NCBI RefSeq assembly: GCF_900162825.1
Contig: NZ_FUGE01000208.1
Location: 1-52,325, forward strand
Length of the DNA: 52,325 bases
Direction of reading: 5' to 3'
DNA from: Psychrobacter piechaudii
GTDB taxonomy: Bacteria > Pseudomonadota > Gammaproteobacteria > Pseudomonadales > Moraxellaceae
Shown: positions 24,850 through 32,973 of the stretch, piece by piece
How the letters are laid out: every line of letters starts with the position of its first letter
Position numbering within the stretch: position 1 is the stretch's first letter
Notes under the pieces: generated by a model
Database searches by the model: none
What the model was told of the DNA's origin: nothing
The model's input: the letters and a program-made list of their open reading frames with translations, nothing else
Translations under genes and position numbers: made by a program

Positions 24850-25881
24850 ATGATTGAAATTAGTATCGACGGTAATGCAGCAGAAGGTACTGCAGGTAGA
24901 ATCAAATATGAAGCCTACAAATACTTCAAAGACAATAAAATTAGTATGAAGGATTATGCGCATCAAATTGAAAATGATTCCTGGCTTTCTGAAGAAGAAA
25001 AAATAGTAATACCTGAAGAGTTTGACTTCGGTGCAGATGGTCTACATGAGTGTTATGATCTATGGAGCTACGGTGGTCCACGCCTTGATGATGAAAGCTA
25101 TATGACAGTGCTGGATGATGATTCGGAAACTCTATGGGAAAGCAATTTAGATCTTGAAGTACTAAAAAATGCTGGCGTTACTCTTATCAAAAAAAAATCA
25201 TCTGATGATGTTTTAGCAAGTCTTGAGCCTGGTGAAGCCGCTGTCTATGGTTCGAGGTATGAAGAAGGAAATGTTTTTAAAGCAGAAGTAGAAGAAGCCA
25301 TTGATTTCGACCCTTCAAAACTGACTATCTATTATCATGAGGATGATGAGGGTGTATGTTATGCATCAGAGATTATCTATGAAGACTTCGATGTAAGTAA
25401 TGACTGGGGTGGCGGAACAGTTTGGGGAAGCTTTTACTCACTTTTTGCTAATGAAGCCGATGAAACGAATAAAACAGATGACTCATCTACCTCGACTGCT
25501 TTAGATAATGAAAACTCTGTTGAAATTACCGAACCTTCCATGGTTATTCGTATCAGCCAAGCTTATCGCGAAGATGTGACTCCTCAAGAGCTTTATGACG
25601 TAACACGTAGTGCTTGGAAAGTTAACTTAGACCGAGCCAATACTATCGATTATGCTTTTGCTGTATATAAGGGCGAAATTAAAGAAGTCTATAAAGTAGC
25701 GGGATGGCACGAAGCAGGCACAACTTTTGTACCCGTACGAGAAGATATTATTGGTTCTGGTCGCTTTGAGTTCGTTGGGACAGTTGCTGAAGACGCTATT
25801 AGAGACAAATATCTTAATAAGTCAGTCAAACACATGTTCAAGAAAGGTGCGGTTATTCCTACCATGTATGTTAACTGCTAG
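24850..25881 (+). CDS. Unknown protein with shared 119-residue C-terminal domain (family member 1)
   Basis: A 343-residue protein from the ATG at 24850, which has AAGGAG 8 bases upstream; the longer frame from 24721 lacks an RBS. Residues 1-205 are acidic and I do not recognise them (they begin MIEISIDGNAAEGTAGRIKY). After a Thr/Asp/Ser linker, residues 225-343 form the domain shared with the next two genes: EITEPSMVIRIS, TRSAWKVNLDRA, EVYKVAGWHEAGTTF, SGRFEFVGTVAED, then a C-terminal MYVNC. No signal peptide or membrane segment is seen, so a cytoplasmic location is expected. The N-terminal domain may be the specific sensor or effector part and the shared domain the common module (inference). 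Confidence 0.75.
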   Translation: MIEISIDGNAAEGTAGRIKYEAYKYFKDNKISMKDYAHQIENDSWLSEEEKIVIPEEFDFGADGLHECYDLWSYGGPRLDDESYMTVLDDDSETLWESNLDLEVLKNAGVTLIKKKSSDDVLASLEPGEAAVYGSRYEEGNVFKAEVEEAIDFDPSKLTIYYHEDDEGVCYASEIIYEDFDVSNDWGGGTVWGSFYSLFANEADETNKTDDSSTSTALDNENSVEITEPSMVIRISQAYREDVTPQELYDVTRSAWKVNLDRANTIDYAFAVYKGEIKEVYKVAGWHEAGTTFVPVREDIIGSGRFEFVGTVAEDAIRDKYLNKSVKHMFKKGAVIPTMYVNC

Positions 25882-25973
25882 AAATAAGACAGTTAAAGTC
25901 TGAAAGCACTCAACATTGGATGAGTGCTTTCTATGCTGAAAATAACATAGACTATATAAAAGGTGATGAAATA

Positions 25974-27836
25974 ATGACTAATAATAAAAACGCTGAACCT
26001 TGGATGCAAGAGCTTTGGAACCTAGCTGATAAATTCCAAATATCTGATGATGTTATTCCTCGCGATGCAGTAGCTTTAGAACAACTAAATGAGTTAAAAC
26101 TAGAAGATCTAGACGCTGAGGCCTTTGAACTAATTAAGTTAATCTCAAAACTACCCAATCTAAAAATTCTCGACTTAAGTGGTTATAGAGGCGAATATCT
26201 ACCAGATGAGATTGCGGAACTAACCTCTCTCGAACAGCTAATATTAAAATATTCGTCACTAGAGAGCCTACCTAATAAAATCTACGAGCTAAAAAATTTA
26301 TCCGTTCTGAGTTTAACCGAAAACTATGAACTTGATTCTCTGCCTGAGGGTATCTCTAGGCTTAAGAGTCTTAAGTCCATAGATCTATCTGCGTGTGATG
26401 AGCTTCAAGGTTTTCCAGACGGTTTTTTTCAACTTACGCAGTTAGAGGAGCTACTACTTGATAGTACTGAGCTTTACTCAGATGAAATAGGTTCATTAAA
26501 GAAATTGAAAAAGCTATCTCTTTCAGGAGATCTATACGAAATTCCTGTCTGGATATTCGATTTAAAAGAACTTACTGAGCTGTGTTTAAATGAGGTAGCC
26601 CTATCAGAGATACCTTCAGAAATTGGTGAGCTCACAAAGTTAGAGTATTTAGACTTAGGATTCAACGAACGTATAACTAAGCTACCTGACAGCTTCGGTA
26701 ACTTAACCAATCTAAAGCACCTCTCGCTAACTTGCTGTAGCTTACAAAGCCTCCCAGAAAGCTTTGTTAATTTAACCCAGTTAGAAAAGCTAGAGCTAGG
26801 TCCTAGCGACATGAACACCTTAGAACACCTATCACCAGAGGTCAGTAAATTCCTAACTCAGCTGGGTGATGTGGTTACTGGATGGGAACCTAGTACCGAT
26901 GAGCAACATAATACCAAAGCTGATGATAATCAGCCTCAGGTACCCGATGATGTCAAAGATTATGTTGACCTAAATGACATAGATAGTGACGCGCTAGTAC
27001 AACAGGTAATAGATACTTTAGATCAAATTATAGATAGTAATAAAGCACGCATACAGGAAGGAGACTTCGAAGTAAGACCAGGCTATGGTTATGATAAATT
27101 TTATTTAGACTGGATCGATGGGTCTTATGATATGAGCCTTCAAAGCCTGATTCATTATATTATGTATGAAGATGGTATCTATAATAAGATATTAAACACC
27201 AGTCAATATACAAGAATTTTGCACCTCATTGATGACAATCCTGAGGCGATTTTTAGTGCTGATGAATCTCTCGATGACAACTACAGCCTATTACAGTACG
27301 AATTCTTAGATAATCTCTTCTATAACCCCATTCAGTTTGTAGGCAAAAGGCTGAGCGAATTAGGTTGTGATGTATCACAAGCATTTGCTGATTACCTAGA
27401 AGATGACTTTTACGATGAAGACTACGAATCAGAAACTGAAGATGACTCATCCAATATAGCTACTTATGACTCTTTTGAAATAACGGAACCTGCGCTGATT
27501 ATTCGTATCAATCTAGAAGACTCAGACAATATTAGTGCGCAAGACCTGTACAACACTACTCGCAGTGCATGGAGAATTAATCTAGAGCGTGCGAATAACG
27601 TAGAGTATGTATTATCAGTTCACCAAGGTATTGTAAAGGAGGTCTATAAAGTATCTGGGTGGTATGATGCGGGAACTACTTTTATGCCAAAACGTGAAGA
27701 CATTATAGGTTCTGGGCGCTATGAATTCGTTGGGACAGTAGCTGAAGATGCTATTAGAGATAAGTATCTGAATGCATCGGTTAAGCATTTGTTTAAAAAA
27801 GGAAATGCCCAGCCTGTCATGTACTTTAACTGCTAG
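25974..27836 (+). CDS. Leucine-rich-repeat protein with the shared C-terminal domain (family member 2)
   Basis: A 620-residue protein from the ATG at 25974, which has AAGGTGATG upstream; an earlier in-frame ATG at 25920 lacks an RBS. It starts MTNNKNAEPWMQELWNLADK. Residues about 60-290 hold roughly ten bacterial LRR units of 21-24 residues (for example LKILDLSGYRGEYLPDEIAE, LEYLDLGFNERITKLPDSFG). Residues 320-490 are acidic and unrecognised. Residues 502-620 are the shared domain, from EITEPALIIRIN to MYFNC. It follows member 1 by 92 bp and precedes member 3 by 42 bp. LRR proteins bind other proteins; a sensor or target-binding role is inference. A decayed paralogue lies at 17626. Confidence 0.82.
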   Translation: MTNNKNAEPWMQELWNLADKFQISDDVIPRDAVALEQLNELKLEDLDAEAFELIKLISKLPNLKILDLSGYRGEYLPDEIAELTSLEQLILKYSSLESLPNKIYELKNLSVLSLTENYELDSLPEGISRLKSLKSIDLSACDELQGFPDGFFQLTQLEELLLDSTELYSDEIGSLKKLKKLSLSGDLYEIPVWIFDLKELTELCLNEVALSEIPSEIGELTKLEYLDLGFNERITKLPDSFGNLTNLKHLSLTCCSLQSLPESFVNLTQLEKLELGPSDMNTLEHLSPEVSKFLTQLGDVVTGWEPSTDEQHNTKADDNQPQVPDDVKDYVDLNDIDSDALVQQVIDTLDQIIDSNKARIQEGDFEVRPGYGYDKFYLDWIDGSYDMSLQSLIHYIMYEDGIYNKILNTSQYTRILHLIDDNPEAIFSADESLDDNYSLLQYEFLDNLFYNPIQFVGKRLSELGCDVSQAFADYLEDDFYDEDYESETEDDSSNIATYDSFEITEPALIIRINLEDSDNISAQDLYNTTRSAWRINLERANNVEYVLSVHQGIVKEVYKVSGWYDAGTTFMPKREDIIGSGRYEFVGTVAEDAIRDKYLNASVKHLFKKGNAQPVMYFNC

Positions 27837-27878
27837 GCTAGCAAATCCACTGTTTACACTCAAAAAAAGGAGGTTTCT

Positions 27879-28439
27879 ATGTCTAGTCTTTTTTCAAAAA
27901 TTGCGGGCATCTTTGGCAAGTCAGAACCTAAAGAGGAGTCTAGCCAACACACAGCGCCAGAAGCTACCACAGCCAATGATGCTGTAAAAGCTGAGCCACT
28001 AACTGCATCGGACAATATTGATGATACTGATGATGTGAATATTGAAAATAGCGGCGACTCGGAAAATATAGATAATTTAGATATCACAGAGCCTGCTCTA
28101 CTGATTCGTATTAGCCGTGCTTATGATACAAATATGACTGAGCAAGAGCTATACGACATTACTCGTAGTAGCTGGAAGGTAAATTACGATCGTGTAAAAA
28201 ATGTAGAGTACGCATTTTCGATCTATCAAGGTCAGATATTAGAAGTATATAAGGTTGCAGGCTGGTATGGTGCAGGCACCACCTTCGCTGAACGTAATGA
28301 AGACGCCTTAGCCTCTGGTCGATTTGAATTTGTTGGTACTATTGCTGAGGATAGTGTGAGAGATAAGTACATTAATAAGTCAGCAAAACACCTGTTCAAG
28401 CCAGGTAACGCATCCCCCGTTATGTATTTGAACTGCTAA
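27879..28439 (+). CDS. Small protein with the shared C-terminal domain (family member 3)
   Basis: A 186-residue protein with an ideal RBS (AAGGAGG, 6 bases before the ATG). Residues 1-67 are a short MSSLFSKIAGIFGKSEPKEE start and an acidic, probably disordered linker. Residues 68-186 are the shared domain: DITEPALLIRISRAY, TRSSWKVNYDR, EVYKVAGWYGAGTTF, SGRFEFVGTIAED, ending MYLNC. It is therefore close to a minimal version of the module. Probably last gene of a three-gene operon, followed by a strong terminator. Confidence 0.8.
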   Translation: MSSLFSKIAGIFGKSEPKEESSQHTAPEATTANDAVKAEPLTASDNIDDTDDVNIENSGDSENIDNLDITEPALLIRISRAYDTNMTEQELYDITRSSWKVNYDRVKNVEYAFSIYQGQILEVYKVAGWYGAGTTFAERNEDALASGRFEFVGTIAEDSVRDKYINKSAKHLFKPGNASPVMYLNC

Positions 28440-28484
28440 ACGCTTATACCTTCATAGGTTTAAAAAATTAGCGTATGACTTGTT

Positions 28485-28526
28485 AAAACTAAAGCCCCAC
28501 ATAATTAGATGTGGGGCTTTAGTTTT
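28485..28526. terminator. Bidirectional terminator between convergent genes
   Basis: An 18-bp perfect stem, centred on AAAGCCCCACAT / ATGTGGGGCTTT, with a 6-base loop and A/T tails on both sides. It separates the plus-strand three-gene family from the minus-strand nuclease/helicase gene. Confidence 0.92.
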
Positions 28527-31500
28527 TATAAATTGGCAACCTGCATAACAGCATTATATAAATTAACCTTTCTCAACTGCTCTACACTGTTAGCCGCAGT
28601 GTCTCCTAAATCAGGCGAGCCAACCACTATAGCTAGTATCTGCGCTCGGGATAGTGCGACATTCAATCGGTTTTTATTAAATAAAAAATCAATGCCACGA
28701 GGCGATTCATTAGCATCACTTGCACACATACTTAAAAAGACAATTGGCGCTTCTTGACCTTGAAACTTATCAACACTTCCTACCCTAGCATCTGGTCCCA
28801 ATGCAGCTTTTAATTTACTGACTTGATGGTTATATGGAGCGACAAATAGCATATCGCTCCAACCAATTGAACGTATGACTGGCAAACCTTCTGCTGTCAT
28901 TTCACCTGTAGCAAATTGTCTAGCCAGCATCTTATTAGCCATGTCTACAATTACCGCAACCTCTTCATCAGAGGCTTGTGTGTTGCCTTGATGCTCTACA
29001 GGCATAAAGACTATACCGGCATGAATATGATCAATATCGGCTAATCTATCATTAGTCCGCTGAGTGGGTGGCAGAAGGTATCTATTATCATTATCAGCAT
29101 TTGATCTTAGTTTGCCTGCATAGATATTCGAGCTTATGAAGTCATTTACCTTGCTGTGCATACGGTAGGTCGTATCTAAAAAGACACCCATATCTGCATC
29201 AATTGTTGGTGTGTCATGCAACATATAATCAAGTACAGACAAACCGCTTTCAGCAGGGTGCGTACCTTGCGAGGGCTGTCCTAATTGCATCTGGTCGCCC
29301 ATCAATACTAAGTTTTTAGCACATCTGCTCATCGCTACTAGGTTAGCTGTAGATACCTGCCCTGCCTCATCAATAAATAGATAGTCAAAACCGCCACTTA
29401 GCTCATCACGGCAAAAGCCCCATGCGGTCGTACCAAATACGCAAGGGCCCACTAGGCTATCAAAAATCTGATTATTTTCTATTTGATTAATATCGAAGCG
29501 TTTAAACTCATCATCCGTCTCTCTAGAGCAATAAAAGCTTGCGACAATCCCTTGTTGCTGACAATACTTGGCGGTACTTAGTAATAAGTTGTTAATGGCT
29601 TTATGGCTATTGCTTGAAATGCCAACCTTTGAGCCATCTCTTAATAGCTCTGCAATCACTCGTGAGCCTGTGTAAGTTTTACCTGCCCCAGGTGGACCTT
29701 GAATCGTAAGGTAGCTGTTATCGAGCCGCTTAACGATATCTATTACCTGATTTAGCCGAATCTCTGGATTATCTGCTGTAATAAGATCTCCGCCGCTATG
29801 ACCTTTGATACGAGGGTGGCTCCGTAGTAGAAAGTCTATTACTGCACTCTTTCGAGTAGACAGCCTACCTTGCTCATAATCACTGATTATCTGAGCCAAA
29901 GCCTGCTCTACTACTTTAGTTGGTACAAACTCGTCGGGTATCAAGGTGATAAGTCTTGGTGGCTCTACTCCTGATTTGACAACGATAATCCCATTATCTA
30001 AATCGCTGTCTTTAGCATCCAACTCCACCTTGACAGGACTGCCCTGATCACACACCACACCTAATAGATAGAAACTCCCGTTTGAACCTTTGAATTCTTG
30101 TTGTGTATTAAACCGATATTCATAACTAAGATTTCTTGCTCTTGGCGTTGATTTAAAAGGCTCACGTTCTGTACGCTCGCATAATGCCAAACAGTCCAAA
30201 TCATCAAAAAGCTCTGTTTCATCTGCTCCTAAGCGATCAAACAGTCGCCAATACATAGGTTTTAACTCACGGCGATGAAACTCCAGCATCCACGCTAAGT
30301 TTTCAGTGAGTCTTGCTTTTGCTTCATCCTGCGTCTTTTGTTTAGATGCTTGCTCTAGCAACCTATCTCGCAGCTTAATAAGCTCTGTAACTTCTTCTGA
30401 GGGCTCAGGCTCAACCGTATCAGTATCAGTTTTGCCTAAATAGCTGATGTTATGCGCTGCTTGCTGTTCTCGCAACCAGTCTACGAGCTCTTGTGTGGAA
30501 TTACAGTCATCAATGTTATAGTCGCGAATGCTATTTAAAATCTCGGACGTCTGCCATGTATCACCCTCGTCTCCAGTGCTATTTAAGGAGCGCCAGTTTT
30601 CATACACCACAATGGAGTCACCACCAGAGCCTACTTCTGTATCTCGTTTATCACGATACAGTAGCTCCACATTTTTTATAGAGTATCGCGGCTCTCCAAT
30701 TCTTATACCACCTTTCACAACCTTGTATAGGTCGACAAACACTTCATTTCTAAGCAGTTGATCGACTTCATGTTCACATACCCCATAACGACCCATCAAT
30801 TTACGGCACGCAGTAATCTCATAGCTGGCATAATGGTAGATATGCATACTCGGATCTTGTAACCACCGAGCATATACCCAGTTTATAAAGTCCTGAAAAC
30901 ACTGTTTTTCTTGTTCTGGGTTATGTGCCCAAAAGTCTTTAAACTGTCTATTTCCTTGCTCATCAAAATAGGTATTGCCCCATAAGTATTCTAGCCCGCC
31001 CTCATCAAGCGGATACCCCTCTATATCAAAGAACACGTCCATCGGTGAATGCGGCGGTAATAATGCAAGCCCTATCTTTTCACCTTCCTCATGCCTCAGT
31101 ACTTCAAACTCAGGTCTTACACTTATCTGCGAAGACTCTTTGTTTTGTGTAGCTTGCTCAAGCTTCTCTCGGCTTTTTAGCTGTATCGAGGCTTGCTGCT
31201 TTAGTCTGTCTAGAACACTTGGCTGAATATCTTTGATATGGGTTAATTGTGTTTGCGCTAGTTGCTTGAGCGTATATACCCCTGCATTATTGAGCTTTTT
31301 GATCTGCGATCTTGTGATATTAGCGACTTGGAATAAGTGGTCTTTCTCAAGCAATAGCTGCTGTGCATAACCAGACCAATTGCCCCAACTGCTTGAATCA
31401 GCCGGATCTGGTTGGTTATTGGGATTGAAGCTCTGGTGGAAGTCTAAAAACTTACGTTTTAGATTTAGGTAGTAGCAATAGAACTCATTAACTCTAAAAT

Positions 31501-32050
31501 GTTCTATCTGCCCATTACCCAAAGCGACTTTAATATAGGTAGGCAGCACGCCCTGTATCGACTCAAGCATTTGGGCATAGCAGCACAGCTGTACAATGAA
31601 TGTTGGCTTAACCTGACTTGCCAGCTTGGTATCCCAAATCTCATAATGCCAATTTCCTAAGCGACTTGGCGCCTCGCCAGCTTGATGCTCTACTTTGACC
31701 AAGAAATCGGCATAACCTGCAAACTGATCCTTCTCAAGCCTTGCCTGAAAAATAACCTCAAAGCCCTCCTGCATAGCAGCAATCGTTTGAGCGTACCTCT
31801 CATGTTGACTTGCAGTATCATCAATAACCTTTAAATGTTTACCTTGATCAATAAAGAACTGCTTGAGTTTATCTTCATGAGCATAGCCTTTGTTTTGTAA
31901 AAAGGTACTTAGCTCATCATCCTCATCTTGCGCAGGCGCTTTGTCGGGGTACTCAAGCTTAAATCGATTCATCCAGGATGCAAAAGGACTTTGCATGAAC
32001 GTCATCAAATCAGACGGAGAAAACTGTATCTGGTTACCATTTCTTCTCAT
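28526..32050 (-). CDS. TM0106-type RecB-like nuclease fused to a Dna2/Upf1-type superfamily 1 helicase
   Basis: An 1174-residue protein. Residues 1-270 form a RecB-family nuclease-like domain (LMTFMQSPFASWMNRFKLEY; YADFLVKVEH; HYEIWDTKLASQVKPTFIVQ, the D..K nuclease core). Residues 330-520 carry an RNase H-like part (DVFFDIEGYPLDEGGLEYLWG; IRDYNIDDCNST). The C-terminal half is an SF1 helicase: GPPGAGKTYTGSRVI (Walker A, near 783), DYLFIDEAGQVS (DEAG box), GDQMQLGQPSQGTHP, DTTYRMHSKVNDFI and VDKFQGQEAPIVFLSMCASD, then NRLNVALSRAQ. Such proteins occur in bacterial defence and repair contexts. It lies 89 bp downstream of the MoaE-like gene on the same strand. Confidence 0.88.
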   Translation of the reverse strand: MRRNGNQIQFSPSDLMTFMQSPFASWMNRFKLEYPDKAPAQDEDDELSTFLQNKGYAHEDKLKQFFIDQGKHLKVIDDTASQHERYAQTIAAMQEGFEVIFQARLEKDQFAGYADFLVKVEHQAGEAPSRLGNWHYEIWDTKLASQVKPTFIVQLCCYAQMLESIQGVLPTYIKVALGNGQIEHFRVNEFYCYYLNLKRKFLDFHQSFNPNNQPDPADSSSWGNWSGYAQQLLLEKDHLFQVANITRSQIKKLNNAGVYTLKQLAQTQLTHIKDIQPSVLDRLKQQASIQLKSREKLEQATQNKESSQISVRPEFEVLRHEEGEKIGLALLPPHSPMDVFFDIEGYPLDEGGLEYLWGNTYFDEQGNRQFKDFWAHNPEQEKQCFQDFINWVYARWLQDPSMHIYHYASYEITACRKLMGRYGVCEHEVDQLLRNEVFVDLYKVVKGGIRIGEPRYSIKNVELLYRDKRDTEVGSGGDSIVVYENWRSLNSTGDEGDTWQTSEILNSIRDYNIDDCNSTQELVDWLREQQAAHNISYLGKTDTDTVEPEPSEEVTELIKLRDRLLEQASKQKTQDEAKARLTENLAWMLEFHRRELKPMYWRLFDRLGADETELFDDLDCLALCERTEREPFKSTPRARNLSYEYRFNTQQEFKGSNGSFYLLGVVCDQGSPVKVELDAKDSDLDNGIIVVKSGVEPPRLITLIPDEFVPTKVVEQALAQIISDYEQGRLSTRKSAVIDFLLRSHPRIKGHSGGDLITADNPEIRLNQVIDIVKRLDNSYLTIQGPPGAGKTYTGSRVIAELLRDGSKVGISSNSHKAINNLLLSTAKYCQQQGIVASFYCSRETDDEFKRFDINQIENNQIFDSLVGPCVFGTTAWGFCRDELSGGFDYLFIDEAGQVSTANLVAMSRCAKNLVLMGDQMQLGQPSQGTHPAESGLSVLDYMLHDTPTIDADMGVFLDTTYRMHSKVNDFISSNIYAGKLRSNADNDNRYLLPPTQRTNDRLADIDHIHAGIVFMPVEHQGNTQASDEEVAVIVDMANKMLARQFATGEMTAEGLPVIRSIGWSDMLFVAPYNHQVSKLKAALGPDARVGSVDKFQGQEAPIVFLSMCASDANESPRGIDFLFNKNRLNVALSRAQILAIVVGSPDLGDTAANSVEQLRKVNLYNAVMQVANL

Positions 32051-32139
32051 AACAATTCCTTTTTACCTTTCTAAAGGGTCCTACCGGTTTTCTGTTATAT
32101 TTTTATTAGGGATTAATTCGGATTATAACCATTACACTA

Positions 32140-32667
32140 TTAACGATTAACTTGTAGCCACTCCGGTACATCCTGTTTATCAAAATCATAACGCCACAAA
32201 CAAAGCTGTTTTTCCAACGTCTCTCTTATCCATTGACTTGCTTCATCAGCAACTTCTTTGGACTCAGCTGTCACACCTACCCATAACCTGATGTCTTCAA
32301 CATCTAAAAAACCTACTCGATGAACCGCGACCACATCCTCTATGGCATACCGCCTCTTAGCTTCGGCTATCACGCCCCAACCTTGATGCGTTACAAAGGT
32401 CGGATATCCATAATAATAGGCAATCTCATTAGGCGGGCAGGATTCAGGCTTAATACTCAGGCTATGAGTTGAGAACGCTTTATCTCCGTGCTTGCCAACC
32501 AAGTTTTGAATAACAGCCGGTTCTATACTCTGCTCTATTAATGCAAACCCAAGCTCTTTAATATGCTGATAAGCCATATCTAAATCATACGGCATAGCAT
32601 TAGGATGTAAATCTGGCTGTGGTGAAGCATCACGTGCAAAGTCAGGCTGGAATGTGAATGTTGGCAT
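32140..32667 (-). CDS. MoaE-like protein with altered catalytic lysines
   Basis: A 175-residue protein. The C-terminal half resembles molybdopterin synthase large subunit MoaE: VVAVHRVGFLDVEDIRLWVG (compare the family I-H-R-x-G-x-L-x-x-x-E), then VTAESKEVADEASQWIRETL. Where E. coli MoaE has LKTRAPFWKRE, this protein has LEKQLCLWRYD, so both lysines considered important for sulfur transfer appear replaced by E and R in a hand alignment. The N-terminal about 70 residues (MPYDLDMAYQHIKELGFALI region) do not match MoaE as I know it. It lies just upstream of the nuclease/helicase gene and probably shares its mRNA. A different, MoaE-derived function is possible. Confidence 0.55.
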   Translation of the reverse strand: MPTFTFQPDFARDASPQPDLHPNAMPYDLDMAYQHIKELGFALIEQSIEPAVIQNLVGKHGDKAFSTHSLSIKPESCPPNEIAYYYGYPTFVTHQGWGVIAEAKRRYAIEDVVAVHRVGFLDVEDIRLWVGVTAESKEVADEASQWIRETLEKQLCLWRYDFDKQDVPEWLQVNR

Positions 32668-32846
32668 GTGGCTACTATACTCAATAAGCTTGGGTAATTA
32701 ACTGGCTATGACTGATTATTACTTATTTAATAGATTATTAGAACAGCTTCATAAAAATTTACGACAGTTAATGTCGCGCACCCCTTTTCATATCTGCTAA
32801 TATTGGTGATAATTGTAATAGGCTCGTATTACGTCTATCCTTTTTT
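32668..32846. other. Intergenic region before the hsdS remnant
   Basis: About 180 bp with the promoter region of the MoaE-like gene on the minus strand and no ORF of note. Sequence just before 32847 (ATTACGTCTATCC) may be more decayed hsdS, but I cannot follow the frame. Confidence 0.4.
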
Positions 32847-32949
32847 GATATAGATGCAGAGATTGAAAGTATTAAAAAACAGGCTAGTGAAAACCAGAGC
32901 CATTAAACAAAGCATGATGCAACAGCTATTAACCGTAAAGTGCGGTTAG
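32847..32949 (+). pseudogene. hsdS: C-terminal remnant of hsdS (type I restriction-modification specificity subunit)
   Basis: One frame reads DIDAEIESIKKQAS from 32847; the next reads LVKTRAIKQSMMQQLLTVKC plus G and TAG at 32947-32949. Joined, these match the HsdS C-terminus, which commonly ends D-x-D-A-E-I-x-x-L...K-T-R-x-I-K-Q-G-M-M-Q-Q-L-L-T-G-K. A frameshift near 32884-32892 separates the two halves. The rest of hsdS and hsdM are absent. The stop lies 24 bp before the first DUF262 gene, the spacing of an operon neighbour. Confidence 0.8.
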
Positions 32950-32973
32950 TGGATTAATTTTATAAGGAATAGT

